Positions 11,499 to 21,639 of a DNA stretch of 64,000 nt are shown piece after piece. The notes under the pieces are model-generated. The model did not search any database, was not told the origin of the DNA, and worked only from the letters and a program-made list of their open reading frames with translations. The translations under genes were made by a program, and so were the position numbers. Every line of letters starts with the position of its first letter. Positions within the stretch are counted from its first letter, which is position 1. The stretch lies in the NCBI GenBank assembly GCA_031291675.1, contig JARLIO010000045.1, forward strand, positions 1-64,000, given 5' to 3'. Source of the stretch: Azospirillaceae bacterium (GTDB lineage: Bacteria > Pseudomonadota > Alphaproteobacteria > Azospirillales > Azospirillaceae).

Positions 11499-11549
11499 AG
11501 ATGGCTCCGTTTCGGGTGTGGCCCTCAGCTTTGGTAAGGGGAGAGACGA

Positions 11550-13238
11550 ATGGATTCGCTATCCGCGACAATTCAAGCCGTTTTCAATGAACCAGGCTGT
11601 GGCAAGAACGCCAACAAATCGGCGGCCGAGCGCAAGAAGGGTTGTACCAAGCAACTGCAGCCCGGCGGCGCCGCGGGGGGATGTGCCTTCGACGGCGCCA
11701 AGATCGCCCTGCAGCCGCTGACCGACGTCGCCCATCTGGTCCATGGCCCGATCGCGTGCGAGGGAAATTCATGGGACAATCGCGGCGCAAAATCCTCAGG
11801 CCCGCAAATCTGGCGCACCGGCTTCACCACCGACATCAACGAAACCGACATTATTTTCGGCGGCGAGAAACGGCTCTACAAGGCGATCCGCGAGATCATC
11901 GAGAAGTACGATCCCCCTGCCGTTTTCGTCTATCAAACCTGTGTCCCGGCGATGACCGGGGACGATATCAACGCGGTGTGCAAGGCGGCCGCCGCCAAAT
12001 TCGGCAAGCCGGTGATCCCGGTCAACGCGCCCGGTTTCGTCGGGCCCAAGAATCTCGGCAACAAGCTCGCCGGTGAAGCCCTTCTGGAGCATGTGATCGG
12101 CACCGAAGAGCCAGACTATACTACACCCTACGACATCAATATCATTGGCGAATACAACCTGTCCGGTGAGCTGTGGCAGGTCAAACCGTTGCTCGACGAA
12201 CTCGGGATCCGGGTCCTGGCCTGCATCTCGGGCGACGGCCGGTACCACGATGTCGCCTCCTCCCACCGGGCGCGCGCCGCGATGATGGTCTGCTCCAAGG
12301 CCATGATCAATGTCGCCCGCAAGATGGAGGAACGTTATGGCATTCCGTTCTTCGAGGGATCGTTCTACGGCATCGGGGACTCCAGCGAGTCCCTGCGCGA
12401 ACTGGCCCGGCTGCTGGTTGAACGCGGCGCGCCCGACGACCTGATCGCCCGGACCGAGGCCGTGATCGCGCGGGAGGAGGCCCGGGCCTGGGCCGCCATC
12501 GAGCCCTTCAAGCCGCGCTTCAAGGGCAAGAAAGTCCTGCTGATCACCGGTGGCGTCAAGTCGTGGTCCGTCGTCGCCGCGTTGCAGGAGGCCGGATTGG
12601 AACTTGTCGGCACCAGCGTCAAGAAATCGACCAAAGAGGACAAGGAACGGATCAAGGAATTGATGGGCCAGGACGCTCATATGATCGAGGACATGACGCC
12701 GCGCGAAATGTACAAGATGCTGAAGGACGCGCGCGCCGACATCATGCTGTCGGGCGGCCGCTCACAGTTCGTCGCGTTGAAGGCGGCGATGCCCTGGCTC
12801 GATATCAATCAGGAGCGCCATCACGCTTATATGGGTTATGTCGGCATGGTCGAGCTGGTGCGACAGATCGACAAGACCCTGTTCAACCCAGTGTGGGAGC
12901 AGGTTCGCCGGCCCGCCCCCTGGGACGACGCGGCCCAAAACTGGCAGACCCGGGCGATGGCCCAGATGGCTGCGGAGGCCGCGGCCCTGGCCGCCGATCC
13001 GCAACGCGCCGAAGCGGCACGACGTTCCCGCAAAATCTGCCAGTGCAAGGCCGTCGATGTCGGAACCATCGAAGACGCGATCCGGGCATCGGCCCTGATC
13101 ACGGTCGAGGATGTCGGCCGGCATACCCAGGCCGGGAGCGGTTGCGGCGCCTGTTCAACGCGGATCGAGGAAATTCTTGCCGCGACGCCGAACCCGCCGG
13201 TCGCCACGGATCGGCTCCCTGTCATGGCCGCGGAGTGA
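11550..13238 (+). CDS. nifE: FeMo-cofactor scaffold NifE with C-terminal Bfd-like [2Fe-2S] domain
   Basis: NifE pairs with NifN as the scaffold on which the NifB cofactor is matured. Residues 1 to about 480 are a normal NifE ([56 protein letters not shown]). The extra C terminus, about residues 490-545, has the Bfd arrangement ([11 protein letters not shown] ... [15 protein letters not shown]), with paired Cys to bind a [2Fe-2S] cluster. Total length is 562 against about 470-480 for a plain NifE. The start at 11550 follows GGGGAGAGACGA. It is nine bases from nifN. Confidence 0.95.
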   Translation: MDSLSATIQAVFNEPGCGKNANKSAAERKKGCTKQLQPGGAAGGCAFDGAKIALQPLTDVAHLVHGPIACEGNSWDNRGAKSSGPQIWRTGFTTDINETDIIFGGEKRLYKAIREIIEKYDPPAVFVYQTCVPAMTGDDINAVCKAAAAKFGKPVIPVNAPGFVGPKNLGNKLAGEALLEHVIGTEEPDYTTPYDINIIGEYNLSGELWQVKPLLDELGIRVLACISGDGRYHDVASSHRARAAMMVCSKAMINVARKMEERYGIPFFEGSFYGIGDSSESLRELARLLVERGAPDDLIARTEAVIAREEARAWAAIEPFKPRFKGKKVLLITGGVKSWSVVAALQEAGLELVGTSVKKSTKEDKERIKELMGQDAHMIEDMTPREMYKMLKDARADIMLSGGRSQFVALKAAMPWLDINQERHHAYMGYVGMVELVRQIDKTLFNPVWEQVRRPAPWDDAAQNWQTRAMAQMAAEAAALAADPQRAEAARRSRKICQCKAVDVGTIEDAIRASALITVEDVGRHTQAGSGCGACSTRIEEILAATPNPPVATDRLPVMAAE

Positions 13239-13247
13239 GATCGGATC

Positions 13248-14645
13248 ATGGCGACCGTCACCCTCAGCAAAAAGGCCTGCGCGGTCAACCCGCTCAAGAT
13301 GAGCCAACCGATCGGCGGCGCCCTCGCCTTCATGGGATTGCGCGGCGCGATGCCGCTGCTCCATGGCTCCCAGGGCTGCACCTCGTTTGGCCTGGTCCTG
13401 TTCGTGCGGCATTTCAAGGAGGCGATTCCGCTCCAGACCACCGCGATGAGCGAGGTCGCCACCGTGCTGGGCGGTCTGGAGAATGTCGAACAGGCCATTC
13501 TCAATATCTACAACCGAACCAAGCCGGAGATCATCGGGATCTGCTCGACCGGGGTCACCGAAACCAAAGGTGACGACGTTGAAGGCTATATCCGGCTGAC
13601 GCGTGCGAAATATCCGGTTCTGGCGAACTTTCCGATCGTCTATGTCTCGACGCCCGACTTCAAGGACGCGTTCCAGGACGGCTGGGGCAAGACCGTCGCC
13701 CGCATGGTCGAGGTCCTGGTCGAGGAACCGGGTGCCTTGTCGCGTCGGGATCCAAACCGGATCAATGTTTTGCCGGGATGCCATCTGACCCCGGGCGATC
13801 TCGACGCGCTGCGGACCATCATCGAGGATTTCGGCCTGACCGCCTCGTTCCTTCCCGACCTGGCCGGGTCGCTCGACGGGCATATCCCCGACGAGTTCAC
13901 GCCGACGACGATCGGCGGGATCGGCGTCGATGAGGTCGCGACGATGGGCGAGGCCAGTTGGACCCTGGCCGTTGGTGAGCAGATGCGCCGCGCCGCCGAG
14001 GCGATGACGGCAAAGACCGGCATTCCCTACCGGCTGTTCGATCGTCTGTGCGGGCTCGCGCCCAACGACGACCTCATGATGTTTCTCAGCGAAATCAGCG
14101 GCCGGCCGGTGCCCCGGAAATACCGGCGCCAGCGGGGCCAACTCGTCGACGCGATGCTTGACGGTCATTTCCATATCGGCGGCCGGCGGCTGGCGATCGG
14201 CGCGGAACCCGACCTGCTGTTCGACATCGCCGGCATGCTCCACGAAATGGGCGCACACGTGGTCGCCGCCGTGACCACGACCCAATCGCCCGTCCTGGAA
14301 CGCGTGGCCACCGACACGGTTCTGATCGGCGACCTCGAGGATCTCGAGGCGCTGGCGCGGCAGCACGACTGCGACCTTCTGATCACCCATTCCCATGGAC
14401 GTCAGGCGGCGGAACGGCTGGGGATCCCGTTCTTCCGCATGGGGCTGCCGATGTTCGACCGGCTGGGCGCCGGGCATCTGGTCTCGGTCGGCTACCAGGG
14501 GACCCGGGATCTGATCTTCGATATCGCCAATCTGGTCATCGCCGATGGCGAACAACACCATGAACCGACGCCCGACACCTGGCGTACCGGTAACGCGGCG
14601 CCCGTCGCCGGTGCCCCGCCTGCGCACCCTCACCCCTGTTGCTGA
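13248..14645 (+). CDS. nifN: FeMo-cofactor scaffold protein NifN
   Basis: Partner of NifE in the NifEN scaffold. The N-terminal signature is KACAVNPLKMSQPIGGALAF, followed by LLHGSQGCTSFGLVLFVRHF and ICSTGVTETKGDDVEGYI. The length of 465 is typical. It ends with a His/Pro-rich tail and is followed 12 bases later by nifX. Confidence 0.96.
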   Translation: MATVTLSKKACAVNPLKMSQPIGGALAFMGLRGAMPLLHGSQGCTSFGLVLFVRHFKEAIPLQTTAMSEVATVLGGLENVEQAILNIYNRTKPEIIGICSTGVTETKGDDVEGYIRLTRAKYPVLANFPIVYVSTPDFKDAFQDGWGKTVARMVEVLVEEPGALSRRDPNRINVLPGCHLTPGDLDALRTIIEDFGLTASFLPDLAGSLDGHIPDEFTPTTIGGIGVDEVATMGEASWTLAVGEQMRRAAEAMTAKTGIPYRLFDRLCGLAPNDDLMMFLSEISGRPVPRKYRRQRGQLVDAMLDGHFHIGGRRLAIGAEPDLLFDIAGMLHEMGAHVVAAVTTTQSPVLERVATDTVLIGDLEDLEALARQHDCDLLITHSHGRQAAERLGIPFFRMGLPMFDRLGAGHLVSVGYQGTRDLIFDIANLVIADGEQHHEPTPDTWRTGNAAPVAGAPPAHPHPCC

Positions 14646-14657
14646 AATGGAGTTGCC

Positions 14658-15053
14658 ATGAAAATCGCATTCGCGACACAGGACCTGAAACGGGTCGATG
14701 CCCATTTCGGCTGGGCCAAGAATATCGCCATCTATGAGATCGGCCCCGATGGCCATCAGTTCCTTGAGGCGGTGCCGTTCGACGGCGACCTCCAGGAGGA
14801 CGGCAATGAGGACAAGCTGGCGCCCAAGCTCGATGCAATCAAGGATTGCGCCATCCTCTACGTCGCCGCGATCGGCGGATCCGGCGCCGCGCGCGTCGTC
14901 GCCCAGAACATCCATCCGATGAAGGTCAGCCAGCCCGAGGCGATCGAGGACCTTTTGATCAAGCTGGAAGACGTCCTGAAGGGGACGCCGGCGCCCTGGC
15001 TGCGCAAGGCCCTGGCAAAGGGAAAAGAACGTTCACTCGACTTCGAGGATTGA
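14658..15053 (+). CDS. nifX: Nitrogenase cofactor carrier NifX
   Basis: Small protein that binds NifB-co and other precursors and passes them to NifEN. It has the NifX/NafY fold ([39 protein letters not shown]). The length of 131 matches the family. It follows nifN by 12 bases. Confidence 0.95.
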   Translation: MKIAFATQDLKRVDAHFGWAKNIAIYEIGPDGHQFLEAVPFDGDLQEDGNEDKLAPKLDAIKDCAILYVAAIGGSGAARVVAQNIHPMKVSQPEAIEDLLIKLEDVLKGTPAPWLRKALAKGKERSLDFED

Positions 15054-15061
15054 GGCAAAAT

Positions 15062-15532
15062 ATGGCTGACGTCGCAGAAATTCAACCGACCGAACCGGCC
15101 GTGGAATCGGCCTTCATCAAGGAACTCGTCAAGGTCTGGCGGGCCCAGGACACCCACGGCCACTGGGATGGCAAAGCGGATCTCGACCTGCTGGAGCCCT
15201 ATATTCTCGACAAGGCCGCGCGCCGCGCCCTGCCGATCATCGGGGATCCCGACCCCGAAACGCTGTGGCGGCTCGAGCTGTTCTTTAACGCGGTGGCGCT
15301 CTCGATCGAACGGGCGACCGGGGTCATGATCTCGCCAATGCTGAAAATGAGCCACGAGGGCTTCGGCCGCATGGTCCTGATCGGCGGTCGCCTGATCACC
15401 GTCAACAAGCAGCTGCGCGATGTTCATCGCTTCGGGTTCGACAGCCTCGCCAAGCTCGCCGAAGAGGGTGACAAATACGTCAAGGCCGGGATCGAGATGA
15501 TCAACAAGTTTCCCGACGTCGCCAATTTTTGA
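15062..15532 (+). CDS. NifX-associated protein, DUF269
   Basis: A 156-residue protein of the DUF269 family that almost always follows nifX; the exact function is unknown. Typical features are the N-terminal [20 protein letters not shown] and the central [25 protein letters not shown]. The start at 15062 is set by the tight spacing after nifX. Confidence 0.92.
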   Translation: MADVAEIQPTEPAVESAFIKELVKVWRAQDTHGHWDGKADLDLLEPYILDKAARRALPIIGDPDPETLWRLELFFNAVALSIERATGVMISPMLKMSHEGFGRMVLIGGRLITVNKQLRDVHRFGFDSLAKLAEEGDKYVKAGIEMINKFPDVANF

Positions 15533-15547
15533 GGGAGATCCGCGATA

Positions 15548-15748
15548 ATGAGCGATGTGGCGACACTGAAGGCGGAAATCAAAAAGCTGTCGGCCAAGGC
15601 CATGCAGGCCAAGATGGACCTGCATGATCTGTCGGAGGAACTGCCGATCAATTGGCAGTCGATTCCCGACGTCGCCCGCCGGGCGCACCAGGCCTTCAGC
15701 GAATTGGAACTGAAACGCGCAGCCTTGAAGACTCTTGAAACCGTCTGA
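15548..15748 (+). CDS. Small nif-associated coiled-coil protein, DUF683 (CCE_0567 family)
   Basis: A 66-residue helical protein with heptad spacing (VATLKAEIKKLSAKAMQAKM ... AFSELELKRAALKTLE), matching DUF683, which co-occurs with nifX and DUF269 genes. Its function is unknown. It starts behind GAGGGAGATC, 15 bases after the DUF269 gene. Confidence 0.9.
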   Translation: MSDVATLKAEIKKLSAKAMQAKMDLHDLSEELPINWQSIPDVARRAHQAFSELELKRAALKTLETV

Positions 15749-15767
15749 CTTTCTGGGGAGAGGGAGC

Positions 15768-16082
15768 ATGCCGCACGCAACCCGGGACGGACGTTCCTGG
15801 CAGCCTGAGTTCCTGGTCGCGATCGACGCCAAGAAATGCATCGGCTGCGGCCGCTGTTTCAAGGTGTGCGGTCGCGCGGTGATGGTCCTCAAGGGCCTGA
15901 ATGACGAGGGGGAATTCGTCGCGCTGGATGACGACGAGGATGAGGAGATCGAGAAGAAGATCATGGTGATGAATGATGACGGCGCCTGCATCGGCTGCGG
16001 GGCCTGCGCCCGGGTCTGCCCGACTAATTGTCAGACCCACGCCGCCCAGGCGCCGGTGCTGTCGGCCGCCGGCGCGGACTGA
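15768..16082 (+). CDS. fdxB: Nif-specific ferredoxin III, 2[4Fe-4S]
   Basis: A 104-residue ferredoxin with two Cys clusters, CIGCGRCFKVCGRAV and CIGCGACARVCPTNC, separated by about 40 residues with an acidic stretch (DDDEDEEIEKK). This is the FdxB/ferredoxin III layout found downstream of nifX in alphaproteobacteria. The start at 15768 follows GGGGAGAGGGAG. It likely donates electrons during cofactor synthesis. Confidence 0.93.
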   Translation: MPHATRDGRSWQPEFLVAIDAKKCIGCGRCFKVCGRAVMVLKGLNDEGEFVALDDDEDEEIEKKIMVMNDDGACIGCGACARVCPTNCQTHAAQAPVLSAAGAD

Positions 16083-16088
16083 GCCGGC

Positions 16089-16712
16089 ATGGCCGCCGGT
16101 GCGGACGAAATCCATCACGCGCTGATGGCGACCTTCGACCGGTCGCGGCACGACGAACGCGACGGTCGTGTCGTCGCCGCGATCCTGGCCCTGGCGATGG
16201 TCGAGGCCGCCGGCAGCGACGCGGCGCTGTGCGAGGGTGTCGGGCTTGATGGTGCCCGGCTGCTGCGGCTGATCGGGGACCTGTTCCCCGGCGCCGCGGT
16301 GACCACGATGCCCGTCGCCGATTGCCGCGTCGCGGTCAGCGACGAGGAACAGTCATTGCGCGATATTCTGTGGATGTATGCGACGCCAGGCAGCGCGCTG
16401 GCGCGGGATCTGGCGGCGATGGTTGCCCGGCGCTGCGCCTGCCCGCACCATCTGTGGCAGGATCTGGGGCTGCGCGACCGCACCGAACTGTCGGGCCTGA
16501 TGCGGCGCCATTTTGCGGCGCTGGCCGAACGAAACCGCGGCGATATGAAGTGGAAGAAATTCCTGTACCGGATGATTTGCCGCGCCGAGGGCTTCTCCCT
16601 GTGCCTGGCCCCGGTTTGTTCGGAATGCAACGACTTCGCCGCCTGTTTCGGCGGCGAAGATGGCGAGTCCCTGCTGGCGCGGGTACGGGCGGTGTCGGAT
16701 ATCACGGCCTGA
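16089..16712 (+). CDS. nifQ: Molybdenum-delivery protein NifQ
   Basis: NifQ carries a [Mo-3Fe-4S] group and supplies molybdenum to NifEN/NifH. The C-terminal C-x4-C-x2-C-x5-C motif is visible (CLAPVCSECNDFAAC). The 207 residues fit the family. It is six bases after fdxB and the last gene of the nifH-nifQ run; the next genes are on the other strand. Confidence 0.95.
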   Translation: MAAGADEIHHALMATFDRSRHDERDGRVVAAILALAMVEAAGSDAALCEGVGLDGARLLRLIGDLFPGAAVTTMPVADCRVAVSDEEQSLRDILWMYATPGSALARDLAAMVARRCACPHHLWQDLGLRDRTELSGLMRRHFAALAERNRGDMKWKKFLYRMICRAEGFSLCLAPVCSECNDFAACFGGEDGESLLARVRAVSDITA

Positions 16713-16751
16713 GGCGGGTTCGAAAAATCGAGCGGAGACGTACCGCCGGGA

Positions 16752-17582
16752 TCAGCGCGACGGCGGCAAGATGGCGCCCAACACCGTATCGAGAGCCTCG
16801 AGATCCACGGACAGCGGACGTGACGGCCGAAACCGCTCGTGCAGCAGCGCTATTTGACCCCGGTAGAACCGCGCAAGACCATTGAGCGAATGGAGGATCG
16901 CCTCGGCGTCGTGACGCGGATAGGAAGCCGCCAACGCCACAAGAGCCTCCTCGCTGCCACGCTGCTCAAACTTGGCGAAAACAAGTGTTTCCGGCGTTCT
17001 TCCAAATAGCCAGTCATCAGCCTGTATGACGTATTGACGCAACTCATCCAACAGCATTTGAGCATATGCCAACTCCCCGCGTAAAGCGCGTCGGTATGTC
17101 TCATGCGTGGCCGCCAGCCCCTTGCTGATCGAAAAGTCGATGTCGTCTTCAGACACATCAAACCGTTGACCCGTCGATCGCTCGACTACAGATGCCACAA
17201 CGCCTGACGGATCATGCAGAATCTGGGTGGGAAGCGTGTACCATGGCGACGGCGTGAGATGGGCCTGGTCGAGGTAGAAGATGTCGATCTTACCGAAGGG
17301 CCTGAAGTGGGATACGCAGTGTTGCGCGCCTGGCACCCATTCGTTAAAGAGAAAACCCGGCCATGACTTGGTGATTTCGCGCCGCGCCGCGACGAACCGA
17401 GCATGGTCCTCCGGCCGCACCACGACACGCAGGTCAATATCCGACCAAACGTCGTCGCTGCGCGCCGCCAGTGACCCGCCCAGGAACACCGCCACAACGG
17501 CCGGATCAAGAGCGAACCTGCCCTCAGCGGTAGCGAGGAGCGTCCTGCGCGCTTCGACGAGCGTTTCTTCGTTCAAAGTCAT
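16752..17582 (-). CDS. Nucleotidyltransferase-domain protein
   Basis: A 276-residue protein with the Pol-beta nucleotidyltransferase signature FLGGSLAARSDDVWSDIDLR (GGS then DxD) near residues 30-50, and a helical C-terminal region. Aminoglycoside or other small-molecule adenylyltransferases share this layout, but the substrate cannot be told. The start at 17582 follows AGGAGG-N8. It converges on nifQ and is unrelated to nitrogen fixation, so with the next gene it is probably an insertion. Confidence 0.75.
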   Translation of the reverse strand: MTLNEETLVEARRTLLATAEGRFALDPAVVAVFLGGSLAARSDDVWSDIDLRVVVRPEDHARFVAARREITKSWPGFLFNEWVPGAQHCVSHFRPFGKIDIFYLDQAHLTPSPWYTLPTQILHDPSGVVASVVERSTGQRFDVSEDDIDFSISKGLAATHETYRRALRGELAYAQMLLDELRQYVIQADDWLFGRTPETLVFAKFEQRGSEEALVALAASYPRHDAEAILHSLNGLARFYRGQIALLHERFRPSRPLSVDLEALDTVLGAILPPSR

Positions 17583-17790
17583 CCCCTTATCCTCCTTCTC
17601 CGGCATCAAATTTGAAATGCCGCGGGAAGATCGCTCCGGGTCCGCGGCATTCGGCAATCCCAGGGGGATCAGACATTCCGCGCACAGGATTTCCCCAAGA
17701 TGGACGGCGCCAGCCTAGTGGGCAGCTAACGCGAACTGAGCCAAGGGATAAGCCGCCTTCGGCGCCGGTGAGCAGCGATCGTCGACAACA

Positions 17791-20700
17791 TCACCGCAGT
17801 TCTGGCTGATATACCCTTCGCCTAATTTCCAGTTCCTCGTTCCTTGGATGCTTAATATGCCATGCCATATGAAATAGCGACAGGTTTGGGTTAAAATAAG
17901 GATCGCCTTCTTCCAACAATTTCTTCCATTTTCTTAGAAAGTACGCGCTATCCTGCGGATGAGGATCTTCGGTACTTTTCCCTCTCGTGAGGGATTCATG
18001 GTGAACCAAACGCGCATATGGACAAAACAATACCCTATAGCCCTTTTCGACCACCTTTAGACATAAATCCACGTCACCAAATCCAACTGCAAGCCCCTCA
18101 TCAAAACCATCGATCGCCTCGAACGCCTCCTTGCTGATCAGAAGACAAGCCGCGGTCACGGCGGAGACTTCATGATTGACAATCAGACTGCCCCAATACC
18201 CGGGCTCCAATCCCTGTTTCGGCATCTCCATAAATTTGCCGAAATGCTCCGCCAGACCCATGGCACCAACGCATACACCGGCATGCTGGATAGTTCTTCG
18301 ATCAGGATAAAACAACTTAGCTCCGACCACTCCAATAGACGGCCGCTGCCCAGGTTCAACCATTCTCTCAAGCCAACCATCTTCAAATGCCTCAATGTCG
18401 TTATTGCAAAAAAGATAGTGAGAGTATTCTTTATTTAATTTTGCGACAGCAAAATTATTTATGGCGGAAAAATTGAACGGGCCTTCATACCGCAATATTT
18501 GAATTCTTTCCTTTAACGTATCAAAGTATTCAACGGACGAGACATCGTCAGATGCATGATCAATAAGCACAATATCAAACCTGACATTGTGCACCGTGGC
18601 TTCGATGCTCTGAATACATTGCCGAACCAAATCGCCATGGTTCTTGGTCGGAATGATGATCGCAACCTTAACGTTGTCTTGGAGTGGGTAACGCGTATCA
18701 AAAAAATTGAAACTTGGCCCATCAAGAACAGTCCCGTTTTCGCCGCATCGCTCCAGGTGTCGTGTCAGGACACTCCTCGAAATGTCCATGACCTGTTGCA
18801 TCTTCTGGTGTCCGGCAGAGTTCTTGTCGGTCCTCCAGCAATATAAAATCTCTGGAATATGTACAATACTTCTTGCCTTCTCGCTAGCACGCAAAATAAG
18901 GTCATAATCCTGCGATATCGACAGACTTTCATCGAAACCGCCGATGTCCGTCAAAAATTGGCGTCTAAAACCGAGCATGTGCACAATGTAGGGATGAGAT
19001 CGAAGCAACTCCGGAGAAAATGCAGGCCTGAAAGCATGCCCGATAACCGTCGTACCGTCTCCGGAAAGCAAGACCTCATCTGAATACAACATATCAGGAT
19101 TGTCAGTTTCGACGCACTCTGCCACCCTGAAAATCGCCTGCTCCTTGAGAAGATCGTCATGATCAAGCAGCACGACGAATGTGCCGGTAGCAAGGCGCAA
19201 GGCCATGTTTGACGCATGTGACACCCCCATATTCTTTTCTGCGAAATCCACTTTGATTCGTACATCCCGGGAACTGTACTCCTGCAAAACTCTTTTTGTT
19301 TGCTCCTGTGAAGATCCATCATCAACGATACAAAGTTCCCATACTGGATAGATCTGATCCAGTACAGATTGAATTGTTTTCCGAAGAACGTCCTCCGGTG
19401 TGTTATACGTTGGCATCAAAATAGAAATACGGGGATGATGAGCCATTCGCGTCAGTTTTTCGGCGAAGGCGTTTAGGCTGGTGGCTGTCAGCCTGTTGTT
19501 GAGAGTCGTCCAGTGTTGCTGATCTGAATGCATCTTATCCCATTGCAGATCCTGCACAATCCGCCGCTTCGTAGCCGTCCAGCCATGCCGATAGAAGTAG
19601 GATAGGCCGCGATAGATTCCGGTCTTATTATATCGTAGAGCGTGCCATAAGATCTGTATTTTTCCGATTTCTCGAATCTCGACCCCGGTTAGGCTGAAGC
19701 TGCCGGGTCCATCCATCGGATCGAGGCGCAACGCCTTGATATTGGCCGGCAGCGGAGTCACGATGTCGACTGAACCAGCGGTTATCGACGGTAGCGCGAG
19801 GACATGCTGCGGGGTGAACCCACTTCCAGTGTCGAAATAAAGAACAGGTGTGAGCGGCGATGATGCCTCGGGAACATTGAAGGAGATCCGGCTCCACCCC
19901 CCTGCGAGCGGAACGCTGCCAAGCCAGGATAGCAGAAAAGCAGGATCCTCTCCAGTGCTCACGAAGCGTTTGCCATCCTCTTCGAGGTCGTGTAACGGAC
20001 GTAATGCCAATGGGTACAGGCGATTGCGATGGAGCCCGCGCAAAAAGTGGACGAAAGTACCGAATTTTCGAACCGGCGCAGAAAATTTCCAGGAAGTTGA
20101 ATTATAAAGCGCAAGCAGGCGTTGATCACGATGCTCGACCACCGCTTGCCATTCGGTCAGGTCATGGCGCAAGCTTGCGATCACATCTTGGAGAACCAGG
20201 ATATCCTGGTCACGCTGCGTAACCGTCGCGGTGACCGCGGTAAGAGCGCTGCTCAGATCCTGATTACGGGTCGTCAGATGCTGAATATCCTGGTCACGCC
20301 GCGTAACTGTCGCGGCGGCGGCGGTAAGAGCGCTGCTCAAATCCTGATTATGGGCCGTCAGATGCTGAATATCCTGGTCACGCTGAGCGATCACGCCACG
20401 GAGGGCGGCAATATCCTGCGCATGCTCACTCGCAAGGCTACTCATCTGGCTTTCTTGTTTTTTGATCTCCTGCCGCTTGGCGTGAAGAAGGTCTTCGAGG
20501 TCCGCGGTCCGTTGGCCAAGCGCGGCGACATTTTCTGCCGTTGCCGGCGGATCCGAAATTCCGACACCATCGCTCCTGCCGATGGCTGCGCGGGTGGCTT
20601 CCAACCAGGCGAAACCGTAGCGACGGTCGGGTTCCAGGTGACAGCCTTCACCCCATTCGTTCCACGCATTGATAAAGACGAGGCGTTCGTCGCCGTCCTG

Positions 20701-21639
20701 TTCGCGACGGGTCCGCTCGATCGCCGTCTTCAACCAGCGCCGATAAGCTTCGGGGCTGGCGTTGATGGCCAGATGGGCGCGGCGACCATTTCGCGCGGTA
20801 TTATCCCAGGACGGCATGACGCCATGAAAACGCCGATAGGATGGCATCGCGCGCGTGGCAAAATCCTGAGCGACCGTTTCATAGTCATAGATCAAACCGG
20901 TGAAGTCGGGATCAAGATTTGTCGCCAGAAACGAGCTATCGGCGACATTTGCCGCGTTCGGGGGGAACTCACAGGCGCTGTCGAAGCCGATTTCGCCGGG
21001 ATCCCCCACGGAATTCGACGTACCAATCGATTCGACCCGGCACAAATAGAGGCTGGGAAGGCCGGCGGCCGCAGCCTCGGCACGCCAAATTGCCGCGGTC
21101 GCCGCCGGATCCGGCAGGAGCTGCGTGCGATAGACCAATACCAATGGCGCTCCTTTGACCCGGATATAACGCGGATCCTGGAGCGCCGGGATCAGGCCAC
21201 GGATCATGTCCCGATCGTTTTCTGGCGAATAATTCTGCTTGATCAGGATCTCGTGGTCTTGTCCATCCCAGCGCCGGGTCCAGTTCTCGTTGGCCCAACA
21301 GATACAGAACGGGAAATCGGGCTGCCCGGACGCCAGAACATCGTTGAAAGGTCGTTCCAGCAAGCGCTGGCCGCTAAAATTGTAGTGATAATAACAAAAC
21401 CCATGGATGCCATGTTGGCGGGCCAGCCGCGCCTGGGCTTCTCTTGCCTCAGGAAGACGAAGATCATAGAAACCGAGCGATCCGGGAAGCTGCGGCTGAT
21501 GATGCCCTTTAAATAGCGGCTTCGCCTCGGCGACCTTGGTCCATTCGGTGAAACCTTGTCCCCACCAGATGTCATTTTCCGGGATGGGATGGAACTGAGG
21601 CAGATAAAAGGCGATTAACCGGACATCGTCAGCCGTCAT
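17791..21639 (-). CDS. Large multidomain glycosyltransferase (WbsX-like + coiled coil + two GT2 domains)
   Basis: A 1282-residue protein. Residues 1 to about 350 resemble the WbsX/GH99-like domain (FYLPQFHPIPENDIWWGQGF, CWANENWTRRWDG). About 375-510 is a coiled coil holding a 28-residue repeat. About 560-660 looks like a beta-sandwich. The first GT2 domain is at about 735-960 (ISILMPTYNTPEDV, CIVDDGSS, LLDHDD) and the second at about 990-1240 (VAIIIPTKNHGDLV). It probably builds a surface polysaccharide. The 3' half is visibly richer in A/T than the nif genes around it, suggesting acquisition by transfer. Confidence 0.9.
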   Translation of the reverse strand: MTADDVRLIAFYLPQFHPIPENDIWWGQGFTEWTKVAEAKPLFKGHHQPQLPGSLGFYDLRLPEAREAQARLARQHGIHGFCYYHYNFSGQRLLERPFNDVLASGQPDFPFCICWANENWTRRWDGQDHEILIKQNYSPENDRDMIRGLIPALQDPRYIRVKGAPLVLVYRTQLLPDPAATAAIWRAEAAAAGLPSLYLCRVESIGTSNSVGDPGEIGFDSACEFPPNAANVADSSFLATNLDPDFTGLIYDYETVAQDFATRAMPSYRRFHGVMPSWDNTARNGRRAHLAINASPEAYRRWLKTAIERTRREQDGDERLVFINAWNEWGEGCHLEPDRRYGFAWLEATRAAIGRSDGVGISDPPATAENVAALGQRTADLEDLLHAKRQEIKKQESQMSSLASEHAQDIAALRGVIAQRDQDIQHLTAHNQDLSSALTAAAATVTRRDQDIQHLTTRNQDLSSALTAVTATVTQRDQDILVLQDVIASLRHDLTEWQAVVEHRDQRLLALYNSTSWKFSAPVRKFGTFVHFLRGLHRNRLYPLALRPLHDLEEDGKRFVSTGEDPAFLLSWLGSVPLAGGWSRISFNVPEASSPLTPVLYFDTGSGFTPQHVLALPSITAGSVDIVTPLPANIKALRLDPMDGPGSFSLTGVEIREIGKIQILWHALRYNKTGIYRGLSYFYRHGWTATKRRIVQDLQWDKMHSDQQHWTTLNNRLTATSLNAFAEKLTRMAHHPRISILMPTYNTPEDVLRKTIQSVLDQIYPVWELCIVDDGSSQEQTKRVLQEYSSRDVRIKVDFAEKNMGVSHASNMALRLATGTFVVLLDHDDLLKEQAIFRVAECVETDNPDMLYSDEVLLSGDGTTVIGHAFRPAFSPELLRSHPYIVHMLGFRRQFLTDIGGFDESLSISQDYDLILRASEKARSIVHIPEILYCWRTDKNSAGHQKMQQVMDISRSVLTRHLERCGENGTVLDGPSFNFFDTRYPLQDNVKVAIIIPTKNHGDLVRQCIQSIEATVHNVRFDIVLIDHASDDVSSVEYFDTLKERIQILRYEGPFNFSAINNFAVAKLNKEYSHYLFCNNDIEAFEDGWLERMVEPGQRPSIGVVGAKLFYPDRRTIQHAGVCVGAMGLAEHFGKFMEMPKQGLEPGYWGSLIVNHEVSAVTAACLLISKEAFEAIDGFDEGLAVGFGDVDLCLKVVEKGYRVLFCPYARLVHHESLTRGKSTEDPHPQDSAYFLRKWKKLLEEGDPYFNPNLSLFHMAWHIKHPRNEELEIRRRVYQPELR
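20201..20400 (-). repeat. 84-bp in-frame tandem repeat in the glycosyltransferase
   Basis: The block beginning ATATCCTGGTCACGC recurs at 20201, 20285 and 20369, a period of 84 bases. It encodes a 28-residue unit of the type DQDIQHLTxxNQDLSSALTA, four heptads of coiled coil. About 2.4 copies are present and copies differ by only a few bases. Confidence 0.85.

Noticed and set aside
20201-20400. Repeats as a CRISPR array
   Set aside because: Units are contiguous, in frame with a coiled coil and have no spacers.
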